Assembly (NCBI GenBank): GCA_000499405.2
Contig: HG738140.1
Location: forward strand, 13,765,113-13,829,112
Reading direction: 5' to 3'
Length of the DNA stretch: 64,000 nt
Source: Onchocerca volvulus
Taxonomy: Eukaryota; Nematoda; Chromadorea; Rhabditida; Onchocercidae
The notes beneath the pieces are model-generated. The model did no database searches. It was not told the origin of the DNA and was given only the letters and a program-made list of their open reading frames with translations. A program made the position numbers and the translations under genes. Position 1 is the stretch's first letter; each line of letters opens with the position of its first letter. Below are positions 22,855-35,300 of this stretch, piece by piece.

Positions 22855-25476
22855 CCACATATCGTTCCTGATCGAACTGATTCAAATCACAAAGCCGACG
22901 AAATGCCAGATATGCAACATGTCGAGAAATATTAGAAATATATCTATTTCACCGCTACCCATCAAATTGTACCGGAACAGTGCTGCATTCTGCAGAAATC
23001 CAAATATTATATTAATTAAGCATACTTGAGGTAAATTATAATAATTCAGGTATGCCTGATATCACTTTTTCTAGATTACAACAAATTCCTGGAACTTTGC
23101 ACAATATTTAAAAAATTCCAAGCATATAGATATTTTGCCTGATTTTATCCACTTGGCGTACAAATTTTCTTCTTTTATTTAGCTGCTCATAAAACAAACG
23201 GACGATGAAAAGTAATGAAGTTGAATTCGAAATTAATTATTCTATTTCTAAATAGAATCATAGAGAAATAGAATATTTAATTTCAATTTAACTTCATTAA
23301 TTTACATTTAAATTCGAAATTAAGTTCTACAGAAATCGTCAAAAGATATTTTGTGCGATGATAGCATCTGTCTGACATCTATCTGATTAGCATCTAATAT
23401 CTAAAAATCTCATCTTGACACATGGTGCTGATATTTTTAAACGATTATAAATATCATTCGACCTCCGATTTCTGGTTCAGTCATCTGTGATCAAATGAAA
23501 ACAATTATTTGTATATTTTTAATTAAAAGGATTGAATTATCAAAAAATTATTCAGAAACAAATGAAATGAATGACTACATAGATTAAAATTGTAGCCATT
23601 CGATTTTCAGTTCCCAATTTTATAAAAGATTGATTTTTCTCCTGAAAATATGATTCTTTGTCATTAACATACGAAAATTGATCAAAAAAGTTTCAAATGA
23701 CAAATGGATAGCGATATGTACATTCTAGAATACTGTTTCGATCTTTTATGCAAGAACAATTAAAGCAATGAAGAATTTCCATCAACCTGATTTGTTAACA
23801 AAAAAAAAAGCTATATATCTAACAATTTAATACATTGTCTTATTGGAAAACTTAGTCAGTGCTGTACCGAAAGAATCAAGCCAATGATTTCGAATATCAC
23901 AGTTCAATCTTGTTGTTCTTAACATGAAGAAATTAAATTAAATTAAATTAGCGATGAAATGCTTACAACGGGCATTTCCTATCGACATAATGCTTCGTAT
24001 GTCAGCCTTCATACCTCCGTCCAAGTTGTTTTCAAATCGTATATTATTTGGAATGTCTCGTCGTATATCCATATGTTCTTCGTTATTTTCCAACAAATCT
24101 TCATATTCCTTAAATTGTCTTCAGCTCATGATGATCCGAATCTGTAGTACGAGCAGAATAAAACATTTCGTGCTAAGCAAGAATTTAAAAATAATCAAAA
24201 TGTATACTATTTCAGCTTACGATTTGAATGATTTAATTTGTATGCATATGAAACTAATTTCGCCGCTGATGAATAACATTATTATGCTACTAAAGCTAAG
24301 AATTATTTTGGCTGAAATTCCATAACAAATGACATATGCGATATTTTATTTTTAAGTAACAGAGCTCGTTTCAGGTACTTCGTTTCTACAATGATAAAAC
24401 AAAGTATTCGAAAATATCTTCTAGATTCGTCGTTGGGACGGCCTTCTTGACATGCTCTTACGCTTCCAGCATCCACATAATGGTATGGTAATAGTCAAAT
24501 GCAAAACCAATTTTTAAACAATCTCCAGTTTTCAGCATTCGAAATTCTAAAATCGATATATTTCCTTTTTTCAATATCCTCTTCATTTTAACGCAAGCAA
24601 AAGAAAAAGAAGAAAGAGCATTTTTCTTATCTAATATTTCTTCAGATTATCTTTTAGAGATAAGAACTAATCATCAAAGCAACTGATAGATCCTTCCATA
24701 CAGTCCTCCATGATAATACATCACTAATTATTTAACAATTTAATCAGGTCTGCACTTGCTAAGCACACATTAAATAGTAGCTAAATTAGCGTGAAAATGA
24801 ATTTGGCAGATTATTCTCATAAGAGGCTAAATTCAAAATAATGCTCGCAAAAGCTTAGCAGAGCTTGAACAGCAACAGTTAGCATATCATTTGTCCAAAT
24901 CTTTTGGCTTAAATTGCTCAATGGCATGAATTAAACACATTTCTGGTCTTCATTCTCAAAGTTTACGTTTGAAAGAGAAAGTACGCTCTATCGATTTTGA
25001 TAAATTAAGACAAAATCCGAACTATATTTTCACTGGATGGTCATTCATACCACAAAAATCAGCCCTTTGGTAAAGAAAAATAAGTTTTTACCTTCATTAC
25101 ACGAAAGAAAAAGAAAAGAAAAGCGTGGTAAAAGGAATTTTTGCAGGACAATTGACACGCTCAGGATATAATAACAACAAACAAAGAAAAAAAATAGAAA
25201 AAGAAAAGATAATATTTCGCCTAATTTTGAAACATGGAACAAATAATTATATAAGAAATATATTTCTTCAAGAAGAAAAAACTTCTCTCAATGAGTTTCA
25301 TCAAGCAAGTCATACATNCTGGTGAAATTTGTTTGAGAAATGAGTTGCCGAGATTTTGTTAGGAGTGGCAGAGTAGTAATTCTGCCGTTGCGCCAATGCA
25401 ATATTCTAGATCGACGATCTCGTTTAAAGTTTGCAATTTCAGATGGTTCTGCAAAATTATATAAAGAATAATCCAA
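22855..25476 (-). pseudogene. Remnants of an unidentified minus-strand gene
   Basis: Several minus-strand blocks look like protein but are broken by stops or frame changes. (1) 25,350-25,476 has PSEIANFKRDRRSRILHW and then RITTLPLLTKSRQ. (2) About 24,400-24,560 has MLKTGDCLKIGFAFDYYHTI, then a TAA, then EHVKKAVPTTNLEDIFEYF in the same frame. (3) About 23,838-24,118 has EDLLENNEEHMDIRRDIPNN, later MLRTTRLNCDIRNHWLDSFG, with one TAA between them in a short AATTT repeat. (4) 23,390-23,480 has RRSNDIYNRLKISAPCVKM. (5) 22,860-22,950 has SRHVAYLAFRRLCDLNQFDQ. I do not recognise the family. Same strand and order suggest one decayed multi-exon gene whose 5' part lies in the inverted repeat, though some blocks could be chance. 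Confidence 0.42.
25318..25318. other. Single N (assembly gap or joint)
   Basis: One of only three ambiguous bases noticed in the window (with 26,252 and 26,557), lying 32 bases outside the left end of the inverted repeat. A single N commonly marks a joint of unknown length. Confidence 0.8.
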
Positions 25477-26463
25477 TCAGTTCATTCGATTTCATCAACT
25501 TATTGCAATCTGCCTTATTTCTTATATAATTAATAAATGAAACAACCAAATTTTTTTAGATTTGCTTTCGATTTTAGAGAAATTTGTGGCGTAGTAACAA
25601 AAAAGCGATAAAGAATATTTTTTTAATCTTTGTCGGATGAAAACTGAGTAATTCGCTTTCCTATAGCAATAAAAACTCTTTCCAATATTTCGTCAAAATT
25701 TTCCTCATATGATGCTCTTGAGGTTAATCGTCTAATTTTCAGCTTGTCAGTCATCTCTTTTGAATATGATTACAAATCTGATACCTTCAGACAGCTGAAT
25801 ATTTGGAAGAACAGCATGACTAAGTGACAATGAAAATTTGAATAATCCTTTAGTGCAAATCCTTCTCTTCTGATATATTTCGCAGAAAAGATTAATCATT
25901 TTTTCAATATCGAAATACTTTGTTTCCGAGGTTTTGATCTATGTTTGAGGAATTTTAATCAAAAATTAAGGGAGTGAAGAAAGAAATGAAAACTGAGCAT
26001 ATAATAATCTTAATAATGTATCTATTTCACATCGTAAATGCTTAAATGATAAATAATTTTGATAATATATAATTCTAATATAAAAAAGTGAAGCAAACAA
26101 AATTGATAGTTAAATTTTGATTAAGTATCTAAGATGTAAAATAGTTACAAATTTTTTGACTAACAAAAACCATAGTTTATCTTTTAGGAAGCGAGAGAAG
26201 GATAGAAAGAGAGAGAGAAGAGAGGGAACAAATAAATAAGTGCGATGATCANACCTTTTCTTTAGGGAAATCTGATCCCTCTTTCAGTCTGTCTGGAGCA
26301 TTTCTATTAGGTTTTTAACATTATAATAAAAAAGCTTCCTGGAATGAATTCATACTATCAATAATCAAATGATTTTATCTGATCTGATAATTAGCTTGTT
26401 ATCGGCAAATTAGATTGCTTGATTTCAATCATTTAAGACCAATTCAGCATCTATCGCTTCATA
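25350..26463. repeat. Left arm of large inverted repeat
   Basis: From 25,350 the sequence matches, in reverse complement, the stretch ending at 27,960. The outer part has scattered substitutions and small indels; for example, the right arm carries an extra roughly 11 bases near 27,825. The block from 26,253 to 26,463 is almost identical to 26,558-26,767, with one difference seen. A single N at 26,252 sits where the right arm has about 290 additional bases, so the left arm probably contains an unresolved gap there. Confidence 0.9.
26252..26252. other. Single N at a gap in the left arm
   Basis: Here the left arm jumps over about 290 bases that exist in the right arm (26,768-27,060), so the N probably stands for missing sequence. 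Confidence 0.85.
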
Positions 26464-26556
26464 GTTGTTGATTTTCTTTTTTTCCCAAATTTGTTCACAT
26501 CTGCATAAATCTATAACAATCTTCGAATATCATAATTACTGCTTGTTTAGAAAAAT

Positions 26557-26557
26557 N
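26557..26557. other. Single N at the inner edge of the right arm
   Basis: Sits directly before the point where the reverse-complement match begins, so the 304-base piece 26,253-26,556 is bounded by Ns on both sides. Confidence 0.85.
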
Positions 26558-27960
26558 TATGAAGCGATAGATGCTGAATTGGTCTTAAATGATTGAAATC
26601 AAGCAATCTAATTTGCCGATAACAAGCTAATTATCAGATCAGATAAAATCATTTGATTATTGATAGTATGAATTCATTCCAGGAAGCTTTTTTATTATAA
26701 TGTTAAAAGCCTAATAGAAATGCTCCAGACAGACTGAAAGAGGGATCAGATTTCCCTAAAGAAAAGGTAGAACTTAATAACTGAATAGATACCTGTAACG
26801 TGGATTCAAACTTATGGTTGATCAATCAGTTGAGAGAATAATATTTCCATCATTTGTTTATCGTAGCTATCATTATATCAACATCTTATATCTTGATAAT
26901 TTCCGAATATTCTCATCCCAAACTCCCTAGTGAAAATGAATTTTGCCAAAAGCAATGAGTTTAAACTATTTTCAAAATTCAAATGTAACTTATCTAAACT
27001 TATCTGAGACTAGAAATTGCTTTGATATTTCATTTATCAAAATTATATATGATCATCAAACTTATTTATTTGTTCCCTCTCTTCTCTCTCTCTCTCTATC
27101 CTTCTCTCTCTTCCTAAAAGATAAACTATGGTTTTTGTTGGTCAAAAAATATGTATCTATTTTACATCTTAGATATTTAATCAAAATTTAACTATCAACT
27201 TTTTTTTGTTTCATTTTTCCATGTTAAAATTGCATATTATTAATATTATTTGTGATTTAAGTATCTACAATGTGAAAAAGATATTTTCAAGATTATTATA
27301 TGCTCAGTTTTCATCTTTCCCGTCAATCCCTGAATTTTTGATTTAAATTCCTCAAACGTAGGCCAAAATGTTGTGACAAAGTATTCAGATATTTAAAAAT
27401 GACTAATCTTTTCTTCAAAATATGTCAGAAGAGAAGGATCTGTACTAAAGGATTATTCAAAATTTCATTGTCACTTATTCATGCTGTTCTTCCAGATATT
27501 CAGCTGCCTGAAGGTATCAGATTTGTAATCATATTCAAAAGAGATGACTGACAAGCTGAAAATTAGACGATTAACCTCAAGAGCATCATATGAGGAAAAT
27601 TTTGACGAAATATTGGAAAGAGTTTTTATTGCTATAGGAAAGCGAATTACTCAGTTTTCATCCGACAAAGATTAAAAAAATATTCTTTATCGCTTTTTTG
27701 TTACTACGCCACAAATATTCTCTAAAATCGAAAGCAAATCTAAAAAAATTTGGTTGTTTCATTTATTAATTATATAAGAAATAAGGCAGATTGCAATAAG
27801 TTGATGAAATCGAATGAACTGATCGGCCATTACGATGGATTATTCTTTATGTAATTTTGCAAAACCATCTGAAGTTGCAACTTTAAACTAGAGCGTCGAT
27901 CTAGAATATTGCATTGGCGCGACGGCAGAATTACTACCCTGCCACTCCTAACAAAATCTC
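26558..27960. repeat. Right arm of large inverted repeat
   Basis: Reverse complement of the left arm across a 94-base spacer (26,464-26,557) that contains an N at 26,557. The arm is longer because 26,768-27,060 has no counterpart in the left arm as assembled. A purine/pyrimidine-skewed GAGAGAGA/CTCTCTCT tract (27,080-27,112) is shared with the left arm. Confidence 0.9.
27545..27676 (+). CDS. Conserved short frame in both inverted-repeat arms (unidentified)
   Basis: An ATG-to-TAA frame of 43 codons (MTDKLKIRRLTSRASYEENF, then a helix-like DEILERVFIAIGKRI block) is present here on the plus strand and again on the minus strand in the left arm at about 25,636-25,767. I saw no differences between the copies in this frame, while neighbouring arm sequence has diverged. 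It may be an exon of the gene whose remnants flank the repeat. No family is recognised and a 43-codon frame is weak evidence alone. Confidence 0.3.
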
Positions 27961-28640
27961 AAAGTATGCTTAGCTCTTTATTATTGACGAATTTGAATCT
28001 ATAGGTCTAGTAAGATTACCATGAATTTCAGAATAAAATAAAGTTGATCATTTCGAATGTTGGTGCTGATTAATTTGATGAAGAAAAAGCTAAAATCGAG
28101 CACTTACAATCCAAATTATGAGGGAGAATACGTATAGCATGGCAATTTGCATTATTGCTCAGTCGGATACTCAAGATAATGTGTAAGTCACTCTTGATGG
28201 TTTCTCGGTTGCGAAAGGAAGCTAAAATGGAGGAACTATGGGAAAAGGTGCAAATATAATTTGGTTATACTGATATTCAATTTAATTACACTGATATGTG
28301 GATGTCTGACGGAATTCAAATATGAATTTGACCATTCTTGATGTTGTACAAAGATATCTTTCTTAATAGTTTTAAAATCGATTAATTGCTACAACAGTCA
28401 TGGAGATACAGCAAATAATTTCATCTTCGTGCAACAAATATTTCAGTAAAAAAAGATTTGATTGCATCATAACAATTTTGAGCTATGGATTGGCGTGGTG
28501 TTAGTATTCTGTGATTCTCACATAGTCGCAGAAATAGAAGATCAAGAAATATCGGAAAGTTTCTGAACTGGAAAGTCTGGTTTTATTCGCTTCTATTGAT
28601 TTCATCTTCAGTTTAATCTGATTTATGCTTATAATCGCTG
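27961..28640 (+). pseudogene. Plus-strand coding-like remnants right of the inverted repeat
   Basis: About 28,125-28,250 is open on the plus strand (IAWQFALLLSRILKIMC, then RLRKEAKMEELWEKVQI) and stops at TAA. About 28,460-28,555 is open (ELWIGVVLVFCDSHIVAEIE) and stops at TGA. Both look protein-like but do not join by clear splice sites. They read away from the inverted repeat, mirroring the minus-strand remnants on its other side. No known domain was recognised. Confidence 0.3.
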
Positions 28641-29304
28641 TTATAAAATCGTTTTCACAATGTGAATAATTTTTAACTACTAAATAAGCTTGTTGAGTTT
28701 CTGAGCTCTGACCCTTGATTTGATTTCACCTACTACTGATATTCATATGATTTGAATGTTTGCAAATTCCATACAATTATCCTTTTTATGCAAAAAAAAT
28801 CGCACTTTCTCAATAGTCATCAGATCATAACCTTCATTTTCTTAGGATCAGTGATAACGAGCCGGGAAATAATGACTTAATCTCTAATAATGGCTAAGAT
28901 TCAAGTTACATATAAATGTCTACCTTATTGAGTTTGTTTTTTACTTTTTAGAGTATAACTTTTTTCTTGTCCCACTTCCAATTTTAAGATTTTTGCGACA
29001 CTTCTAATTTTCAAGGCTATAAGAAATCATTCCAGATCGAATTTGATAAGAATTATATCTGCAGATTCAAGGAGCTGCTACTTTGATAAAATTACGAGAA
29101 ATTATTGAATAATGCATCAAATCAACTGTTTTATTCAATGTAACAAACATTGAACTAATAGAAACAGAATAAATGAAAAGAAGAAAATATATAAAAACTA
29201 TAGTACAAATAACAATGTACAGTCAACATTTAACATTTAAAGGAGCTTTATAAGTAAGGAAAGATATACAATTATGAAACATTTGCAAAGTTATGAGACA
29301 CAAA
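28641..29304. other. Intergenic region and helicase 3' flank
   Basis: No gene seen. On the minus strand an AATAAA lies at 29,130-29,135, about 170 bases past the helicase stop codon, and could be its polyadenylation signal. Confidence 0.5.
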
Positions 29305-32300
29305 CTATTTCATTTTGACTCGTAGTGCTGGAGTTGCTCCAAGTTTAGAATGATGATTTCCATGAAATCTTATGTTCCCTGTTTTTATTTTAAATAAAAA
29401 AAAAACCGTTTAAAAAAAGATATGAAACAATCAGGGATAATTCAAAACACTAAAAAACAGATTGTGTATCTATGAAATTTCAAAAGACTATACATCTAAA
29501 ATAAGACAGAATTCCCTACCCTAAAATATGTGATTGTTTGAGATATCGCATCTAAAACAATAAAAAAAAAAAAAAAGAAATGCAAGCTTATGATTAAAAT
29601 TATATATAATATATTTAACTGCAAAAGTTATCAACAATTAATTCGGATAAAGTTAAGGCTGCAGTTTTCATAGTTGCATAATCATATGATTCGATGTTTC
29701 GCGGCTCGAAAAAATTTTCTACTATCTAAAAAAAAGTTTTTTCTTCAAAACTAAGAATTTTTCGTCCACAGGTTATAGTAATATTAAGTACAAGTAACAG
29801 ATGATTAAGTAACTAAGTCGAAAACTTTGTATATGTAATGATAATGCTTTTTTGTATTAGTGAGCAGAGCAAAATTTTGGTTAGAGTAATTAATTAGGAA
29901 AATCAATGATTTGTTCATTTTAAAAATCCATCAATGTATAACTAAATATGAAAGAAAAAAAACTACACATTTTATACTTTTCCCATTCCTGAAAAAAATC
30001 AATCACTTAAATAAATCAATTAATCAAACAAACGAAAATTTATGGAAATACCTGCTTCCATTGTTTCCTTTGAAATCTTTCTCCATTTTCCGCAACCAGA
30101 ACGAATGCTGTAAAAGTATTTTAAAAAGTTTCATGAAAACAAACACTTGATTAAGTTCGATTTACTTTTTTATTCCTTTTTCAAAAAATTGGAGACTAAT
30201 GACATTTATAAGCTTTACCATTGGCAGCAATGACAGGTAACGTAGAATCATTATACCGAACAATGCGACCCCAACGGTGGCCGCACCTTACACAACATAT
30301 CTGTAAAAGTAACTTGAAAATAAAAATTATGGAAAGTAAAAGTAGTTTTTAATGTTCAATTTCAGATATATTTCCCGTGACAAAATAGATTAAATAAAAG
30401 GGACTAATTATAGTAAAAAATCCTACAATTTAAAAATCATACCGATCCAATGCCTTGAAACTTATAAGAAGCTTCCTGTTCCACCATTTCTTTTGGAAAT
30501 GATCGTTGGATCGAACGATCCCAAATTTCTTTACATACGCAAAGATATTGCGTACAGTTCGATGCTACAACGATGTCATTATTATCGCAAATAATTGCAT
30601 CACATTTTCTGAAAATTAATAAGCATTTGAAAATGAAAAAAAAAAAATCCTTTATTCCAATTGTTCAAAAGAGAATTATGTATGATTCTGCAAGGAAATT
30701 TAAATCCTTATTATATGTAAGAAAAGTTCGGTCATAAATAGAGCAAAACACCGTAACTATCAGTATTGAGACAGGTACAATGAAATAATTTTTGCAGTAT
30801 TTTGACATTTATGCTGTACTGCAAAATTTAGAAAGGTGCCTATATCTCAAGCTCTAATCGCCTTCAGTAAAAAGTAAATGAAGGAATTTATATTAACAGA
30901 TCTTCACTGAGTGCTTTAACTACGGTGAATTAATTTTAACTGTTTACACGGACAAGGGCATACGTATGTTTTCATAAGAGTAGGTCGAAATGAAAACAAA
31001 AAACCTATACATATAGATCAGGTCTCGATGTCTCGACAAGTAATGGTTTTCAGTGATATCGAGAATACTGTGTTTAGAATATATGAAATTTCAAAATAAA
31101 CTCGAGGACAATACTAACTTGCATAACAATGTGTATCGCTTAGAAGTTAGTGCAACTTTTTTTTCGTTCAACAGCAGTTTTTTTCGGGTTCGCTCAATGA
31201 CATTCTGTTCCACACACTTTTGCACCTAAATTTTTCCACATTTTCAAACGTCCAATTTCCATTCCAGCAAATTCTCCTTCTTAATTTCGGTCAATATGTA
31301 TCATTAAATAGAAATATTTCTCCGATAATACACGACTTTTATAAAATTTCTCTCTGATCTTCTAATATAAATGATTCATAAAAAATGAGAATTCGAGAAA
31401 AAAATCAAAAATGCATCTGATGAATAAAATGTGATCAAGAAGAGGTCATTTTTCCTTTTTTTCCTTAAATATTTTTTAACTTTGAACAAGAAATTGATAT
31501 TAACATTTTCTTCAGACCTCTTCCCGAAACCAATTTGGTGGTTTCTGATCGATCAAATGCAAGGCATTTTGCATAATTTGCTCACGGAAGATATTTTCCT
31601 TCTCACGATCTCTCAATTTTGGATCACATGTTAGCAAAATACAACGCGCATTTGCAGCTCGACCTCGTCCTAAAACAGTTTATTATACACCAGTGAGAAG
31701 TGAATGAAAGTAAAATTTTCTTCCTCTATCTCTATTTCTGTTATTTACCAGATAAGTTCTTCCTAAATTTGACCAATTTTTGCTGTTGTGTTGAAATAAG
31801 ATAGTCTATCAATCTATATATAAAATATGTATATAGCAATCATTAATGGCGCTCGCAATTACTTTTCTGCAAATACCACAAAAATAAAAGAAGAGAATGA
31901 CAGGAATAATTTTTTTGCCTGATTTCATAACTCATACGAGTTCTGGTAACTCTCAAATAGTGATATGAAAATGAACGCCAAATTCATTGAATTAAAAGAT
32001 GAATTACGAATCTCTTCGTTGTACGTGTGCAATTTCATTGGTCACGTAATTGTATTTGATGACAAGGTTGCATTTCTGGATATCGATGCCTTCTTCTGCA
32101 ACTGATGTTGCACATAAAATTTTGGTATCACCCGATGTAAATCGTGCTAGCGTATCCCGTTGCTGATTGATAGACTGACCACCGATCTCGCCTGGTGCAT
32201 TGGTACCTTCAAGCAAAAAAGAAAAGTAAAAATCATAAAAGTGCAAAACTAGTTCATATTTTGATGAGTTTTTTTTCTGGACATGGATCAAAAGGAAGAC

Positions 32301-35300
32301 ATTGAAGAAAGAGGAAAAGAGAAGGAAGGAGATGTAAAAGGACATCTATCTACTACGACAGAAAAGTACGTCAAAATTATTCGCCAAATAATTTTATCAT
32401 GAGGACCGATCTGACCTACTTCAATTTAATTAGTAGCAGATTCATTTTCTTTTTTTTTTTAGTGATAGCTCATCTGACGATACAAAGAATTTGGAACTAC
32501 AAATTCAAACAAGACTTGAAAGTAATCCAGAAAAATTCAGGATTTGAGCTCAGTAAATTGCCGATATTTTTTCATGAGGAATTTAAACTTAAACTTTAAA
32601 AATCCAATTCAATACTAATGGAAATAACAAATGACTTGATTTCGAAACCGAATCAATCTTAGACATTCCCAGCATATAAACCAAAAGAAAATCCACCAGG
32701 GAAAAAAAAATTGACTCGCAAAATCTTTCCTCAGTGCAGTAACAATAACAGGAATTCCGGGAAATCTCATTATAATTTCTGAGAACAAAAATACACGATT
32801 ATTTATTTCGTGATACAAACATGCGATGTTTTATTTTTTCGTTCTAAGAATTTCGAATTATACCTGTAATAAAATCCGCTTTGACACTCAACATCTGCAG
32901 ATTTTCATCCTTGTTCAGTTCTTCCGATAATTGCCGCGCAAATTCTCTTGTTAGCACGAAAATAATAGCACGTCCATCCTTCTGCTTAACAAATTGATCA
33001 CGTAATTCACTAAAATTCGATTTGCCTAATTAAATGTTCTTTTATCGTAGGAAATGTCGGGTGAAACAATAGGAAATTTTGAAAAAAATTTTAAGTTTGG
33101 TTCAAATAGTTTCTTTTTTGATTCTGAAAAAATGAAATTACCTTAAAAGTTTATTGTAGAGTTCATTATCAGTATTATTTCCAACAGTAGCTTTTAGAAG
33201 GTAAGCTAAAAAAAAAAAACGCATCAATTAAACTAATACCAATAGTGAGAAAAATAAGTGTAAATAAAAAACAAATGAATGAATAATTTGATTTTAAAAC
33301 AAAGACAATTAGTAGGTTCACATTCAAAATTATGCTCAAAAGGTAAGAATTTCTTTTGATCTGTGGAAGTAAACTTGGAACTAAACTGAAATTAATTTGT
33401 GAAAAATAAATACTTCGCATGATATCCACCAGTCTCTGATCCGCAGTATGTTGGAGAACATTAAATTCACTTTCAAAATATTTCTTGGCAACGTATGAAG
33501 GAAAATGAATGCAATAATCCAAGGTGTGAATCAAGAGCTGAAATAAAATTTTTGAATCAAAATTATATCTGACGTTGAGATAGCGACTAGTTAGCATTTT
33601 AATTACAACTAAGCAGAATGGCATTTATCATTATAACTTCATTACATCTAATCGTCTAACCGTTCACATCAATATCTCATAACAACGCAAAATCGTACGA
33701 CAATTATGACCATACAATGATGGTAAAAAAAAAAAAAAAAAAATACATAACATTAATCAACAAATTATTCCGTCTTAACTAAATTCTGAACAGCCATACG
33801 TCACACTTTTGTCAGCCTGTTCGAAGTCCTGAAGCTCAATCTACTTAGTAATTGGCTATTATCTCTCGAACACAATATTAACCGACTGAATACTGAAAAG
33901 TTTACTAAGCATCAAAGTAAGAATCTTCAATCCAACACATTATTCATTTCAAAATCGAAACATACTAAGATGAATTCCAAGCACGTCATTATATGAAGAC
34001 GGATTTTCCGTTCAAGCTTTGCTATAGGAACGGAACGGGCTAATAAATGAGAACACCACGTTTCATATTCTGAAACATCGATAAAAATTTGAGAATTTAC
34101 AGCCGGAGTATGACTTATATTTAAAATTTTCAAAATGATAGTTCAGTAAATTTTTACAATCGATTCAATTCAAAAAATAAACGAAAGGACAGAGATCTGA
34201 ATTATTTCCCGCATTCATATTTTTACTATTAAAAGATTCTAACAAGGTGTACCAACCTTTCGAATACTTAATATCTGGTGGGTTCTGCAAGCTATAAAGC
34301 ATATCCTGATCTGAATGCTGATATATTTTGTCGGAGATGGAAATTGATTCCGCTAAACAAACACAGTTAGACTAAACTAGATTTTAATAATTAAAATAAA
34401 TTTGAATCGCAGTTCAATTAAAGCAAATCAATCAAATTCAGTTAAAAATCTAAGCAATCAAAATAAGCTTTGATAGTTTCCTAAAAATTCAGCTTCAAAT
34501 ATAAAAGTAACGTTATATTTTCAAGACAAAATAGTTTACAATATATTTCAAATATTGGAAATTTACAACATAAGTAAAGCTCAATAAGTCTGGGGATGAT
34601 TGGTTGATCAATTGCAAAGCCGAGTGAAAATGACCTAATAGTTTTCGAGCAATTAACTGAATTATATACCAGCTCTGCTTAAAATGCTTTCAAATCGCAT
34701 CAGGAGTTTCAAGATATCATTAGCTACTGGATCAGTGGTTAGATTGGATGCGACGAATTTCGTTTCTATAACAAGCCTTTCATTATTTGAAGCAAACAAA
34801 ACAAGAAAAAAAAAAGAAATTAATAAGAATTAAAAGTCACATAATAAATTAGGACCTAAATTGAAATTGAAAAACTCAGAATTCAACTTAAAAAAACTGA
34901 AAAAGATTTTTAAAAGAAATAAAAGAGATTTTAAATAAATAGCAAATAAAACTGCATGATTTCAAGATTACAATATATATTTTAAAAATCTACTTATTCG
35001 TATTTGAGTGAAAGTTTCAAAACACAAAAAGAATGTAAGCTTCAAAAACAAAAAAGGTATAATGTAATATTTGCTTGCAATTTCTATTACAAGTACTTAC
35101 ATAATACGCTTGCTGATTAAGATACATTTTCCAGGCTTACCGTTAACAGCAATGGAAGAAAATGCACGAAGTTCATCGACGTTTTCATGAACGTAACTTA
35201 TAACAATGATATCCAAGTTCGCACATATTTTAATAAAATGTTTCACTGCTTCAGAAGCGTTTTGAGCATTACCAATCCCCAATGAAGCTGTCAAGCCAAT

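Noticed and set aside
23954..24325. 123-codon plus-strand open frame
   Set aside because: It is antisense to minus-strand blocks with better protein-like composition, and has no splice or domain support.
24842..25070. Plus-strand LAELEQQQLAYHL and RLKEKVRSIDFDKL blocks
   Set aside because: Protein-like, but interrupted by TGA, on the opposite strand to the neighbouring remnants, and with no clear splice sites; too weak to call.
33175..33624. 149-codon minus-strand open frame
   Set aside because: Contains helicase exon 15 (33,414-33,537) with intron sequence on both sides, not a separate gene.
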